Shown piece after piece: positions 1-12,800 of a DNA stretch of 64,000 nt. Source of the DNA: Glandiceps talaboti (lineage: Eukaryota; Hemichordata; Enteropneusta; Spengelidae); assembly GCF_964340395.1 (NCBI RefSeq), contig NC_135549.1:29152095-29216094 (forward strand). Reading direction: 5' to 3'. Below the pieces are notes generated by a model. The model had not been told where the DNA came from. It saw nothing but the letters and a program-made list of their open reading frames with translations, and did not search any database. Numbering within the stretch: the stretch's first letter is position 1; each line of letters begins with the position of its first letter. Made by a program: the position numbers and the translations under genes.

Positions 1-59
1 TTTAAGATTTGAATTCAACAAAATTTATACTACCACACAGAAATTTATTTTTGTAATGA

Positions 60-140
60 GAAATGGGTGAAATAATTAACTCACCAACGCAGACTAAATG
101 GCAGTATGACTTGGACTTATTACCTTTCCATATACTCATC
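60..140 (+). repeat. Dispersed repeat, copy 1 (partner near 27236)
   Basis: This stretch matches 27236-27330 closely. Both share the words GAAATAATTAAC, CACCAAC, AGACTAAATGGCAGTA and GACTTGGACTT, and both continue into TTACCTTTCCATATA. The second copy carries a short TTTAT insertion. The family is not recognised, and the short frame over this copy is not treated as a gene. Confidence 0.6.
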
Positions 141-2595
141 ATAAACCTTATTTGGAATAATGGAATACAGGACTTGTGGAATACTATGCATACTAGGAAG
201 AGGCTTGATCTTAGATTTGGTTCTGTCAGGGTTGCTGAAAAACACAGGCTTAATTAGTAATTTTCAAGACTGCGCAGTGAAATTTCGACAGAAAGCTACA
301 GTTTTGTGAAAGAAAACATAGCCGGGAAGGGACTTCTCGATAAGATCGAGTCAGTAATGTTGCACTGATGATGAACACATAGATTCTGGGATCATATTCA
401 GAAAGCTAGGACCACAGCATATAAATTGAACCCCAGTGGTTATTCATGATAATAATGGTCAGATAATATCATAACTAGGCAAAGCAAATAAGCTCCAGGG
501 TAGATTCATTTGTAGTGACCGGCTGCCTCACGATAATATTGTTGATAGCGCCCTCTAGATCTGCATGGAGAATTCGCATAGTATGTAGAACGCGCATGCG
601 TAGTCATTGCGTCACAATGCATCCTTGGGTAAAACCACTAAAAACATCGCATGGAGCGCATGGTACATTGTATATAGAACACGCGTGCGTACTAGTCATT
701 CAGCCGCTGCGTGCGAGCTATCAAGAGGCAAGGCTAAAGTGCTTGGTGGTCGGAAAAGGGATTTCTCTTGTTTCTACAATAATCCGGATGGGGATTTTCA
801 TAAAAAGATTTCTTAAATCAGATTATACATAAAATAGGAATACTTCCACTTAGGATCTGAGTCGAAACTAGGTCATTTTAGGGGTGAGGGGTTACAACCT
901 TATCGATGTGTGTGATGTAACACAGATTGAATTATTGAGGACGAATCACACCTTTTTTTTCACTGTCCACTCTATCGTTACTTACGAATGCATTTCTTGA
1001 ATTTCTGATATCTTACTTGATTCATGTCCACATTTTGCAAACTTTAATGAGTCAGACAAATGGAATTTTATGACCAATCTAGATAAAGTAACTTGTAAAT
1101 TTACTCAACAACCATACACCAGAAGTTGACAATGTAATCATTTGTACATTTCATCGTAGTACTGTTACTTTTCTTTACTTGTTCTGATTGTGCCCTTTCC
1201 ATTTTCTCGTTTCTTTACATTGTACTTATTTAATTTCATAGTGGCAAATAAGCTCCCAATTGGCTGCCTGAGTTATTAACCTTGCGTTCTTTTTATTGGT
1301 AATTTGTAAATGTATATGAATTTCACATGTCACTGGTATAATAAATAGTCTGTAAGGTACACAGTGAAGATGATTGGTCATGGGTCAATCACTCTCGTTG
1401 AGGGCGCAATGATACCACGTATATCTTACAGTCTAGCTAGTCAGCGTTCAGACCGCTAAAGGGAACAGTTCTCACGGTACCGGTGACCGCAATACGTGCG
1501 ATCTTTCAGGAGATCTGCCTACGCTAGAGCAGTATGTTACATGCTCAACTCGTATCCTTGACCAATGCTATGGAAATATAACAGGAGCTTGAGTTTCTTG
1601 AGTTGTACATTACAACTACTCTTTGTTGTTTCTGTAGGTTGTGCCACAGACAACTTGTCCGCTGTGGTTGTACATACCTTGTTTGTTAACGTCATTGACG
1701 AGTACGCCAAATAAAAAATGTACGGGTTTCCGGTAACATGACCAACCCTAGTTTAACCCCCCCCCCCCAACCCTTAACATTTTTACATCCAACAAAGGTA
1801 AAATGGAGAAGCTTTACTTCTATTTCCGTGCAAATTTTATTGTCAAAGTTGCTTTGGTAAATTCTTTTAAATCCAATTACAGAGAATTCAAGTCTTTCAA
1901 AAAATGCAAGTCGAATTTATACAATACAATATAATGTATATTGTATATTGTATATTGTATATTGTATATTGCGTTCATCTACTTCAGGTCTAATTGTCTT
2001 CATTTACTCACCTCATTAAAGGTTTTACAGAAATATTGTGACCAAGAAGTATCTCGTCTTTGGGCCCTAGTAGAAGAAATTTCTCGACAAAACAATTGAA
2101 AAAAGTACAATAACATTCCGACCGACCTACCCTATATTCTGAAAACATAACTACCTGAACTAGACACTTACATATGAAAACAATATTAAAAATGCACGTA
2201 CATCACCTATTCTAAAATTGCGCGTAACAACATTTTTTTTGTTAGGCCTTATGGCATTGGTGATTTCATTTATTTTGTTTGTAGCCACATTTTTGCCAGT
2301 TTTCGGTAAATTGTTTCAGTGCAATCGCCCTCGTTATTTGAATTTCCGGCATATCTGAGATATTGTCCTGTTGCCCTTGGATGTTGTGAACTGGAATATA
2401 GCTGTTGGTTTTGTGTGTGTTTTTTACGTCGAGTATTTTCTCTTTGTCGTACCTTGGACCTTTGAAGATTATTAAGTCCAAGTATACAATGTATGATTTC
2501 TTCTTGTGAGCTTTCAAACAACAATTTGAAGTTTGATGTTAGTAGTTTGTTGATGTATGTGACGAAAATATTTAGTTGTTGTTGTTGTTGTTGTT

Positions 2596-2634
<39 letters not shown>

Positions 2635-2639
2635 ATAGC

Positions 2640-2681
<42 letters not shown>

Positions 2682-3600
2682 TGTTGTTGTTGTTGTGTAT
2701 TATTGAAAAGCATGAACATGTCATCGTGGAAGCGACCCCAGAAGACTAGGGATATCTTTACTGTAGCGATTGAGAACTGTGTTCTCTAGTTCGTGGAATA
2801 TGATATCTGAAATTTTTAGGGATGCTGGTGAACCCATACTTGCACCACAAGTTTGTTTTTAATAGTTACCATTAAATTCAAAAGTATCACGAGGCTTCCA
2901 TGAATTTAGTTTGTGGTTTGTTCATTTGGTACTTGTACAATTCTTCCTTGTCTGTGGTATAAACAAGCCTTCCATTATCTAGTCCCGAATGGTTTCTGGA
3001 TAGTCGAGACTAACTACAAACTGGCATGGTATCTTCGTGGCGTCAATTATAGGACAGTATATGTTTTCTATATATTGTACGGGAAAAACCAAAGTTCTCT
3101 AGGTGAGAACATGCCTAACGGGTCAATCATAATGTAGAGTCCAAATTCAAAAATGGGGTAAATGACCAAGTGAAATGGAATGGAAAGAAAGATTTATGAT
3201 CCTTTTTAAAAAATTTTTTTTTTGTTTTTTTAAAAAAACTTTTTGTGCTGGGAATTCCTCCCAGCGATTTTCTGTTATGCAGACAAATACACACAAACAA
3301 ACAAACAAACACACACATACATACATACAAATGCTACAGAGATTCATTCGGGTTTGGGACTACGTGACAGGGTTATGTAGCACGCTTTATATCACGTTGC
3401 TGTGGAACTGTCAAGGCTTTCCCAGTCAGTCCACAGGCTATCCCAGAGTCACCCAGCACCTGCGGGCTCCGTGTAATTTATGATTGACCTTTTTGTCCTG
3501 GGTACTTCTCATAAGTATACCAGCATTCTACTTACATACCTCCTTGATGTAACCATCCTTGTTTCGTCTTGGCAACCTGTATATCTCACTATCGATAAGT
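141..3600. other. Non-coding stretch with simple repeats
   Basis: No exon is recognised here. There is a C-run near 1759-1769, a seven-base repeat of TATATTG (about 1937-1971), and a compound trinucleotide block at about 2572-2697. Frames reading poly-Leu, poly-Ser or poly-Cys over that block are repeat artefacts. Confidence 0.6.
2572..2697. repeat. Mirror-like compound trinucleotide repeat (TTG)n(TAG)n(TTG)n
   Basis: About eight TTG units are followed by a long TAG run with two interruptions near 2633-2640, then TTG units again. TTG tracts therefore flank the TAG core on both sides. It has no splice or start context that would make it part of a gene. Confidence 0.9.
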
Positions 3601-3616
3601 GAGTAAAAGAAGGAAG

Positions 3617-3624
3617 TATAAATA
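3617..3624 (+). promoter_or_regulatory. TATA-box-like element TATAAATA
   Basis: TATAAATAGG is a strong TATA consensus. It lies about 170 bases upstream of the start of a 63-residue frame at 3791 that is followed by AATAAA at 4080. Spacing fits a short 5' UTR, but no homology supports transcription. Confidence 0.35.
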
Positions 3625-3790
3625 GGCGTGGTATTTATGCCGAGTAGTGACGAATCATTTGTGCACCGTGGACGTATCATCGACTATATATATTTACATG
3701 TACTCCGAACTCTCCATATAGAATTTTGTCAACAATTCTGGTGTCTGAAGAGGGTGTTCTTTCGACCTGCTAGTTTACCAGCGAATTACA

Positions 3791-3982
3791 ATGAATGAAT
3801 TTGTTGTCAGTATTGGTTTATTTAAAGACCTAATGAGTCACGTTGAAGTACATACTGTTAAGCTCACACGTGTGAACGGCGTGGTACATGGAAACACGAG
3901 GTCTACGATGCAAATCGTCGTTCCTGAAATTGACTGTTCGATAGTCCATGACGACTCAAATTTACAATGTGAGCAAAATTAA
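3791..3982 (+). CDS. Possible small single-exon gene, 63 residues, unknown
   Basis: The frame runs from ATG 3791 to TAA and reads MNEFVVSIGLFK... ending ...LQCEQN. Composition is more balanced than in the surrounding A/T-rich DNA, with many GAC, GTC and CAC codons. A TATA element lies upstream at 3617 and AATAAA at 4080-4085 with a GT-rich stretch after it. A splice acceptor-like TTGTTGTCAG also ends at 3808, so this could instead be the last exon of a gene, or a chance frame. No family is recognised. Confidence 0.25.
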   Translation: MNEFVVSIGLFKDLMSHVEVHTVKLTRVNGVVHGNTRSTMQIVVPEIDCSIVHDDSNLQCEQN

Positions 3983-5259
3983 AATGTTTCAATGTTTCAA
4001 TATAGGTCCTCAGTTTAATTGATGTGTGTTACGTATCATTCCCTGGGAAAATCATGATTTCCATCCGCAGATTGCTATAAATAAACACAGTTGCTTTGGA
4101 TTTGTGTTGTTGTGTCTTTGATTACTTGATATGTCGGCAGGCAATCTGAAAATGTTTTTTTTTTTTAATACAGGAAAGCGACTCTTAAAATGTATCTAAG
4201 CCGTTCATAAAATGTTTAATATTTGTTGGCACTATCAGACAATAGTCTAGTCACGACATCGACTAACATCGTAGAGACATACTGGGATTATAATACCGCT
4301 ACGGAGACCAAACTTGGCTCGATCAGTATTCACCGTAGTGTACCGCATGCATTTGTTTTGAAATACTTCGCTTGTGGTTGTGTAGATGTGAACTCGTACT
4401 CGCACATGTGACACGGTGATGCCTTAGTCTAGAAACGAATACGACGTGAATAGTAATACATGTAGTTTAGTTAAGATTGACTGCTTTCAGAGATGATACC
4501 ATGGGTTTTGGAAATAGAACAAGTTTAATCAATCATAAAACAGCCTTCACCGAATTTTGAAAAACAAACGTGGAAGGAAAATTGTAGGAAAATCATTTGA
4601 CCTGAGATCGTGTACACATGTGTACATAATACATCGACGCCGTACTTCTGAAATATGCTAAACTCAGAGTGTTGGCGATACTTCTGCAGTCACCTGATTC
4701 TGTCACGATGACAAAAAATTGTCATCCATCAAACGTTTTTTTTTCTTCTTTAAATTTATAACAATTGACAAAAATGCCGACACTCAACGTTTTACAGTCA
4801 GGCATTTAAAATACTAAAAATCTTCACGGCAGGCTCTCACACTCCCAGTGTAAGTTACTCGGGAAATTGTCGTCAAACTCCCCAGCAAAATGTCAATTAC
4901 TCTTACTTAGTTGGTCAAAGTTTGTGGCTGTGTTACTGCTTATTGACGATATGCCCTTTGCTAGTTCCGACTCCAATGCGTCTAAATAAATATGTATGAG
5001 TGGGTTTACATAGTTTTATTGGTAAATTCACCTGACGTCCTAGCCCACATAAACACCTTAATGTCAGTGATTGTTTAGCAGGGACTTCCTGGACATTTCC
5101 TGTATATTTTGTAAACGATCATGAGTTGTTGAATAGACATTTCTGTTATCATAAGAGGGTTAATTAGTGTGGTAACTAAATAAATACTGGGTAGTACACT
5201 ATACACATCAGACACATCATCTATACTTTTACTTGTAAGATCGATGCACTGAATACCGT

Positions 5260-8200
5260 ATGGCTTTCTTCGTCGCCAAGCTTTTCTCAATGGTATGGCT
5301 ATTGGCAGTCGTATGCAGTGCAAATGGGTATCGGTCCTATAAGTTGCGGAGATCTTTAGGAACTCAGCAAAATGAAAATGGTAAGTCCCGAGGTAAGTCC
5401 CATATTTGTCGTACTTTTCTTTATGAGGCTCTGTCGTGCTTTTTTTCTTCTATTTTCTGGTTCTGTTCCTCTGTCTCTCGCTGTCTCTTTCATTCTCTTG
5501 CTCCATTGCGCTCTATCAATTGTACGTAGCGTTAGTTGTCCTATTTTAAGCTTAAGGTGTGTTTTTTAAACTTTAAAAAAAAAAATTTCGTTCCGGGGTT
5601 TGCCGCACCCAACACTAACAATAAAAGTAAAACTGTACAAATTCACATAGACGCCGTCCGGTGAATCTGCATCGCACAAGTTGCGATCTTGTGCGAAATT
5701 GAACCATAAATGTCAATAAATCTGACTTTTTTTTTTTAACTTAAACATTACTTCACGACCCCTAAACCGTCAAAAGTACCAACATTTCTCGTAAACGGCA
5801 AAAATAGCGAGGCATCGATCGATCGCAAAATTTAATGCGAATTTTGGTTTTTGAGACCACGCTGAAAACATGAGCGAGATCGATCTCGGAGTCGTACCGG
5901 TGTACTACTAGTTTCATAATTTTGCGTTACATCGCTAATTTGTAACTTAAACCGTTTTGACATTGTTTTACTTTGAACATTTTTTAGCACACCTGAACTG
6001 ATAAGGTTCAGTAGTGCTAAAGGAACTGTGGTGCGTGACTAAATTACATGTATTTCTAAATGTCGATTGCTTAAAAACGTATTCATGGTTTGAAATTACG
6101 TCAAAAAACGAATCATATCATCTCTAGATAGATTAGGATTACACTTGGACGTCGTTAGTCACGCACCAATATACCTACCAAATATCATGGCAATCGGTCC
6201 AGTGGTTTTCGACTTTAAGTTGTTTACACACACAGTGGGTGCGTGACTAACGACGTCCAAGTGAAATCCTAATCTATCCAGAGTCACGCACCTACTGTCT
6301 TGCTGCTAGACGTTCGGGCTTTCTTTCGACGCTATAACTATAAGCGAACGAAGTTCGCATGTGAGGGCCTGCCCGAACACTTGCTGCTAGACGTTCGGGC
6401 TTTCTTTCGATGCTATAACTATAAGCGAACGAAGTTCGCATGTGAGGGCCTGCCCGAACAGTCTAGCGAATGTCATTTTCCGACCGGACATTCCATTGAG
6501 ATTACATTGAGCGGTGGGTTGGGCCATCTATGCATATATATACTTTAATATATTCAATAACCTATGACCTCGGGGAATCTCGGCATGCAAGTGTTGACAA
6601 ACACATTAACGTCATTACTAGTATGGCTTATCGGTTTATGGTAATTGTGAGTTTGATGAGTGTGTAGACGTTGTCATTCACACATTTCAGTTAACGCATT
6701 GGTGGTTATTTATACAAGCCCCTCCTTAAGATGAATATGCATGAAAATTTAGCTATTGTCCTCTGTTTGTGCTTGTCGCTAATACGGTTCTCTGATTGGC
6801 AGTTATTTATATCCTGATGACATTTGCTAGACCCAGTCCTCGATAGCGTTGTTCGGCTGTGTGTCGTATTTTATCGGAAGAACATCCGAGGGCTAGCTGA
6901 TAGACTAGCACCTATATAGCCTTGGGTATCTAGTTGGGAAATTGCTCAAATCAAAACGACCAGTTTCACACCACTCCAAATCGGGAGGAAACAATTTCTC
7001 CAAAGTCGGAGATTATCCGACCTTATGAACATTAATGAGATAATATGGAAGTCACGATCTTGGCTTGAGGAAGGTTCTACTATGAGTACATTTCTGGCTA
7101 GGAAAGGAAAATATGTACAATTAAATTTTCTTACAGTGAATATTACAGAATTCAGAATAATTTGGAAAAGCATTCTTGGGTTGAGTTGAGTTGATTTCGT
7201 AAATGACTGCTGAAATCTTTGAGATGATGTTACCCCTCTTTCAATCAAAGTTCACGTTGTGATATGTTAACTAATGTTAATCTGTAAACTTTTAAGGTTC
7301 TGGCAGTCTCAAACCTATTAAAACAAGTCATTGAGAATGACATAGTTCCCGCTATGATTGGCTTTAAGGAACTGGCAGTTTATGTTGTCATTTTCAAACC
7401 TGGTTAATGTTGTTTGGCCTCATATGGTTGTTTTTAGGGTGAGGATTAGTATGGAATGTGGCCTGTTTCATAGTCATAGTCGTTCCACATGCGTACTCTT
7501 CAAGATGACGTCATGGAATAAACCATTCAACATTAAAGGATGGGTCAGTACGGGAGGGGGGGGGGGCATTCCTGTGCTTCTTATCTCAAGTAAAGACGTT
7601 GCACTCAACGATGATACAATTAGTTTGATACACAAAAAATTACAATTCGATTTTTTGATATCACTACTCGCAACAACACTTGTGAACCTAAATCAAACAG
7701 ACTTAGATATGTTGTGTTTGCTCGTTGGACATGAAACATGCCTACTCATGTTGTGTCTCCTCATTGGACATGGGACATGCCTACTCTTCAAGATGATGTC
7801 ATGGAATAAGCCATTCAACAATAAACGATGGGTCAGGTATGGGGGGGGGGGGGCTGTTCAAGCATGTCTGAGTTATGGCTTTGGACATGAAAACTGCACC
7901 AACAAAATGGCTGCCAGACAGCCATATCGGATTGTATAATGACGAAAATGGATATGCACATGTATGTCATAGAACACTGTGCTAGTACCAACTTTGAATG
8001 AGATCTGTTCAAGCATGTCTGAGTTATGGCTTTGGACAGGGAAAATTCGCAAACAAAATGGATCATATCATGAAACATTGGATCATATCATGAAACAAAT
8101 TGGCGTGCATATGTATGCTATAGTATGTTTCCCCTGTACCAAGTTTGTCCAGTCATCTCCAAGAAACAGATGGACAGACGGATGGAAACTAATCCATAAG

Positions 8201-9682
8201 CCCCCGCCCTGGACTTCGTCCGGCGGGAACTAACAAACATGGGGTGGGATGGGTGCATGCACCTTCACTGTCAGACATCGAATGCCCGACAAAGCATTAG
8301 AACTTGCTACATTTAACACATCCATAGAAACAAGTGGTATACAACTTCAAGTGAACTGCTACAGATAGTGAGTTTACTGAGCTCATCCTCATATTCTCAT
8401 TGTATTTCGTATGAACTGGCTTGTATTTATCGTGACTCTCGTACACTGTGTAGCCGACGCCATCTTTGATGTATATACAGCAACTTGAGGGAACCTTGAA
8501 GATGACCTCTTCTAAACTATGCTTGATACTACTGACAGTTGTACTTAAACTGACGTGTGGTATCAGCGAATCATGTACTGACAATGCACCCTTGCCTGCT
8601 ATACTGTCTGAACATAAACCATCCATTGGCTTAGTAGTAAATTTAAAGAAATGTGTCCATGTAATATCATTCGGGAAAACTTGGCGTCAGGTTAATACAA
8701 CATAGCCCTTTTAATATTTGCTCTGTCTGGAGACATTCACTCAAATCCTGGTCCATCAACAGTTTATTTGTGTGGATTTTGTGAGCGCAACATTGATTGG
8801 TCTGCCCAAGCACTAACCTGTGACCAATGGTTATCAGTCTGGTTTCACAAGAGCTGTCTTGAACTGTGTAGTGACGACTTTCAAAAACATGTAATAGAAG
8901 GCTGTAAATGCGTATGGATATGTCCATTGTGACACTTATAATTATAGTCATGACCTATTCCACTCTTATGATTTGGAAACATCTAACATTTACTCTGCAC
9001 TGAATACATCTCCAATAAAGAACTTGGCGACATCACATCTTAGCTCACCAGGCTCAGTCTTAAACTCCGACTGTGCCAGTAGTCCTGTGACCAGTCTACA
9101 TAGCAAAGAGAGATGTACAATTAGAAGTAAAAGTAAAAGAACTTTCTCCTCAACAACCTCCAGTTATTCAGACCCTGCATTGCCATCTAAAGGGAACAAT
9201 TGGCGTTCTCTAATCGTCAACATAAATGGTCTCCGTAGTAAAGCACCACTACTACAAAACCTGGTTGATTATGTCAAACAAGATGTGATAATAGGTTGCG
9301 AATCAAACTCTCTAGTAAAGTAGGAAATGATTATGTACAAGCCTTGCAACAAACAGCGGTATATTGTTATCGAGAGAAATTGGAAAAGAACACGGTAAAT
9401 GGAGACATTTCGAGGTCAATAGAATACTTTCTAAACTTCGAATCGAAAATCTAAAAAGACACAATTTCTCATTATTCATCTGTGCATTAGTGTGTGAAAT
9501 TTAAAAAATGATATGTCCATATTTGACGAAATTGAAAAGATGATAAATATTTCACCTGTTTGTGAACTCCGCGCTCGTTGTAAACCTATTTTAAGGCCTA
9601 ATCAGTTCTTGCCATTACCCTGTGGAACACATCTACAAATTTTGTTTGAATTGAGCCAGTCGTTGTTTAGATAATGGTGACT

Positions 9683-9733
<51 letters not shown>

Positions 9734-9814
9734 CATCTCTATTATAAAACCTTCCTTACGGAAGGTAAAAAGGATGACAAGCACCTGGCGTCCAATTATA
9801 GACCTGTATCGTTA

Positions 9815-9869
<55 letters not shown>

Positions 9870-12800
9870 AAATAAATGGAACACATCATTGTGTCAAATT
9901 TAATGAAACACCTGGAAAAAACATCAAATATTAACTGACCTACAACATGGATTTCGTAGACATCGCTCGTGTGCGACCCAACGACTCCTTACAGTATCTG
10001 ATTTGGCTAAAGACTATGACAATAACAATAACACACAGATTGATGTAAATGTTCTGGATTTTTCCAAAGCATTTGATATTGTAAACCATCGTAAGCTGTT
10101 GGCCAAACTTCATTTCTATGGTGTACATGGGAATACTCTAGCTTGGATTAAAGGTTTTCTCGAGGGTAGATCTCAACGCATCGCAGTAGATGGTATATCA
10201 TCAAAACCTGTTCCAGTTTTAACAGGTGTCCCCACGGCACAGTACTGGGCCCTGTACTTTTTCTTTGTTATGTAAACGACATTACCCATAACATCCAATC
10301 TCAGCTTCGCCGGTTTGCAGATGATGCGCTGTTATATCGACCAATAAGATCTGAGAGACCATATCATCCTTCAAAATGACCTGAACCATCTGGAACACTG
10401 GGTTGAAAAATGGGACATGAAATTTAATGCATCTAAATGCTATGTATTGGACATAAAGCGCCATGGAGTTAAATCTATTCATGTTTATACTTTGTGTGAT
10501 GCATTATTGAAATCTGTGAACTCTATACATTACTTGGGTGTACTTTTCAGTGACAATTTTATCATTTTCTCCACATATCACAAATATTTGTTCTAAAGCT
10601 AGTCGTACCCTGGGCTTTCTCATGAAAAAACTTCGTAACTGTCCACCAAAGTTACGTGAAACAGCATACACATCAACGTGTCGTTCTATCTTAGAACATG
10701 CTGCCCCCATTTGGGATCCACACTTAGTAAAGGATATTGTAAGAATTGAAAAGATCCAGCGCGAGGTGCTCGTTTTGTGAAACGAGACTATTGTAGGAGA
10801 TCCAGTGTAACAAATATGTTGCAGAGTTTGAAATGGGAACCTTTAGCAGATAGGCGTCAAAATGCAAGGCTGATACTACTGTTCCAAATTGTAAATGAGG
10901 AGATAGCAGTCACTACAGACACTAATCTTCTAGCACCGGGTAGAAGAGGCCGTTTCAAGCACCTTCAGTTTAAACACCAAGCATATCAACACAGTTTCTT
11001 TCCCAAAACCCTTAGGGACTGGAACTCACTAAACTATGACACTGACACTTTCAAGGCTAAACTCCATAAACATTAATACTAGATTTTTATGTGCATCCCT
11101 CCCCAGCTGTGGTATCCGTAAGGAGATTAGCTTGTATTATATAGATAGAGAAACATGCATCATGGCCATGCCTCGGAATCTCTCGAAAAGATTTACGGAT
11201 GCCTCTATACCTTAAAGGAATATAGTGTGATTGCGAGAGTAAAAACACCTGCAGTAATCTCCAATCTTTTGAAAAGGCCATGTATTCCCCTCTGAAAACC
11301 TCGAAAATATTCGGGGTTGTTCGTGCACCAGCAGAGAGAAATTATAGATATGATTTCCTATATTGTTTTGCAGTATCAATTGACACAAGTGAGGAGGATT
11401 CCAATAATGAAGAAACACGCGACCGAGGTCTTAATGGGGCATCGCAACCTCCATTAAGTGTTTCATATGATTTCTCTAAAAATAGCAGTCAAACTGGTGT
11501 TGAGAAACAGGAACCGAGATATCGAAATAAGAGAGGTGGATTGTATCCTACCACAGACGCTACCAATCCTACCACATTTGATACGGATACCGTCAAGGTT
11601 GGGAAGGTGAGATATACTTACATGACACGTGGAGGCTGTGAACAGGAAAGTTAAACCATGAATGTATTTATGTTAAACAAGTGAACTAGATATCCATAAT
11701 TGGTTAAAATCCAGGATACAATAGCCTCACAGTTTTCAACATGTAACTCTAAAATCCAGAGTTTATTCACTGGAAAAGTACAATGTATACTACAAATACG
11801 ACAGACAGATGGGGAGACAGAGATAGACAGACAGGCAGACAGACAGACAGCCACAGACAGGCAAGCATGCCCTTGCACAAGCAGGCATGCAGGCAGGCAT
11901 CGTGGTCGGCGGACTGACAGACAGGCATGACACATATACAGACAGACAGACAGACAGACAGATAGACAGACACACAGAGGCAGGCAGGTATGCACCCAGC
12001 TGGCGGGTTGACAGGCAGATAGCGAGTTCACACTTATAGCTAGCCTAGTTATGTCAACTCAGAGTCGACTCTAATCTTAAACCGATAAAAGAAAAAAAAA
12101 TAGCGCAAATGGCATTGTAGCACAGCTGCATATGTTTGTTGCTATGGGCGTGGTACTGTTGCTATGGATATTTGCATACATTTTTGGAATCTTTAGTAAC
12201 CTGCTTACCCTTCCCCTTTTCATCTTTGCAATATAAACCATCATTTAGCTGTTGCTATGGACGTGGTCCTGTTGCTAGGCATATTTCCGTACATATTTTG
12301 AGGCTTTATTCACTTACTTACCCATCCCTGTTGTTATCTTTGTATTGTAATATGCATTGTCATTTCACTGTTGCGAATGGTGTGGTCATGGTCTAGGGCC
12401 AATTATGTCGAAACTTTTTATAGAAAACAACATGTCCTTACTTTAAATTAATAAATCTGAGTAAGCTGCCCCCTGGGTATCTACATGCCAGATATCAAAG
12501 CAATCTGACAAGTATTTGAGAAGAAGTTGGAAAGTTTACAATTGACAAAAATGGACAAAAACCCTGAAAATGGCACAGGTCAACTTGGCATGAACAAATC
12601 TGAATAGCCTCCTTCCCCTAAGGGACATGCACACCAAATATCAAAGTATTCTGACTGTCGGTTTTGGAGAAGAAGATGAAAATAGAAAAAAAAGATGGAT
12701 ATTTCAGATTAGAAAATGACAGTTTTTTGCTCATGTTTGTTTTGCAGAACAATAGTTGTAATTGTACATGTATTGGACAAAATATAACGATACATTTAGA

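Noticed and set aside
2270-2719. Frames with poly-Leu, poly-Gln, poly-Ser or poly-Cys
   Set aside because: They are all produced by the TTG/TAG trinucleotide block, with no supporting exon structure.
6312-6378. tRNA-sized hairpin with 8-bp terminal arms
   Set aside because: No anticodon stem, D arm or TTCRANYC box could be placed, and the inner stem has a 3-base loop.
7358-7939. 193-residue open frame
   Set aside because: Its sequence comes from a tandemly duplicated repeat with G-runs, has no recognisable domain, and shifts frame between the duplicates.
8203-8235. Helitron 3' end (GC hairpin followed by CTAA)
   Set aside because: CTAA lies only two bases after the hairpin and is followed by C; no matching 5' end or Rep/helicase is present, so the call is not supported.
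11651-12031. Cysteine-rich minus-strand frame of 126 residues
   Set aside because: It is antisense of CAGA/CAGG repeats; the Cys and Ser pattern follows the microsatellite.
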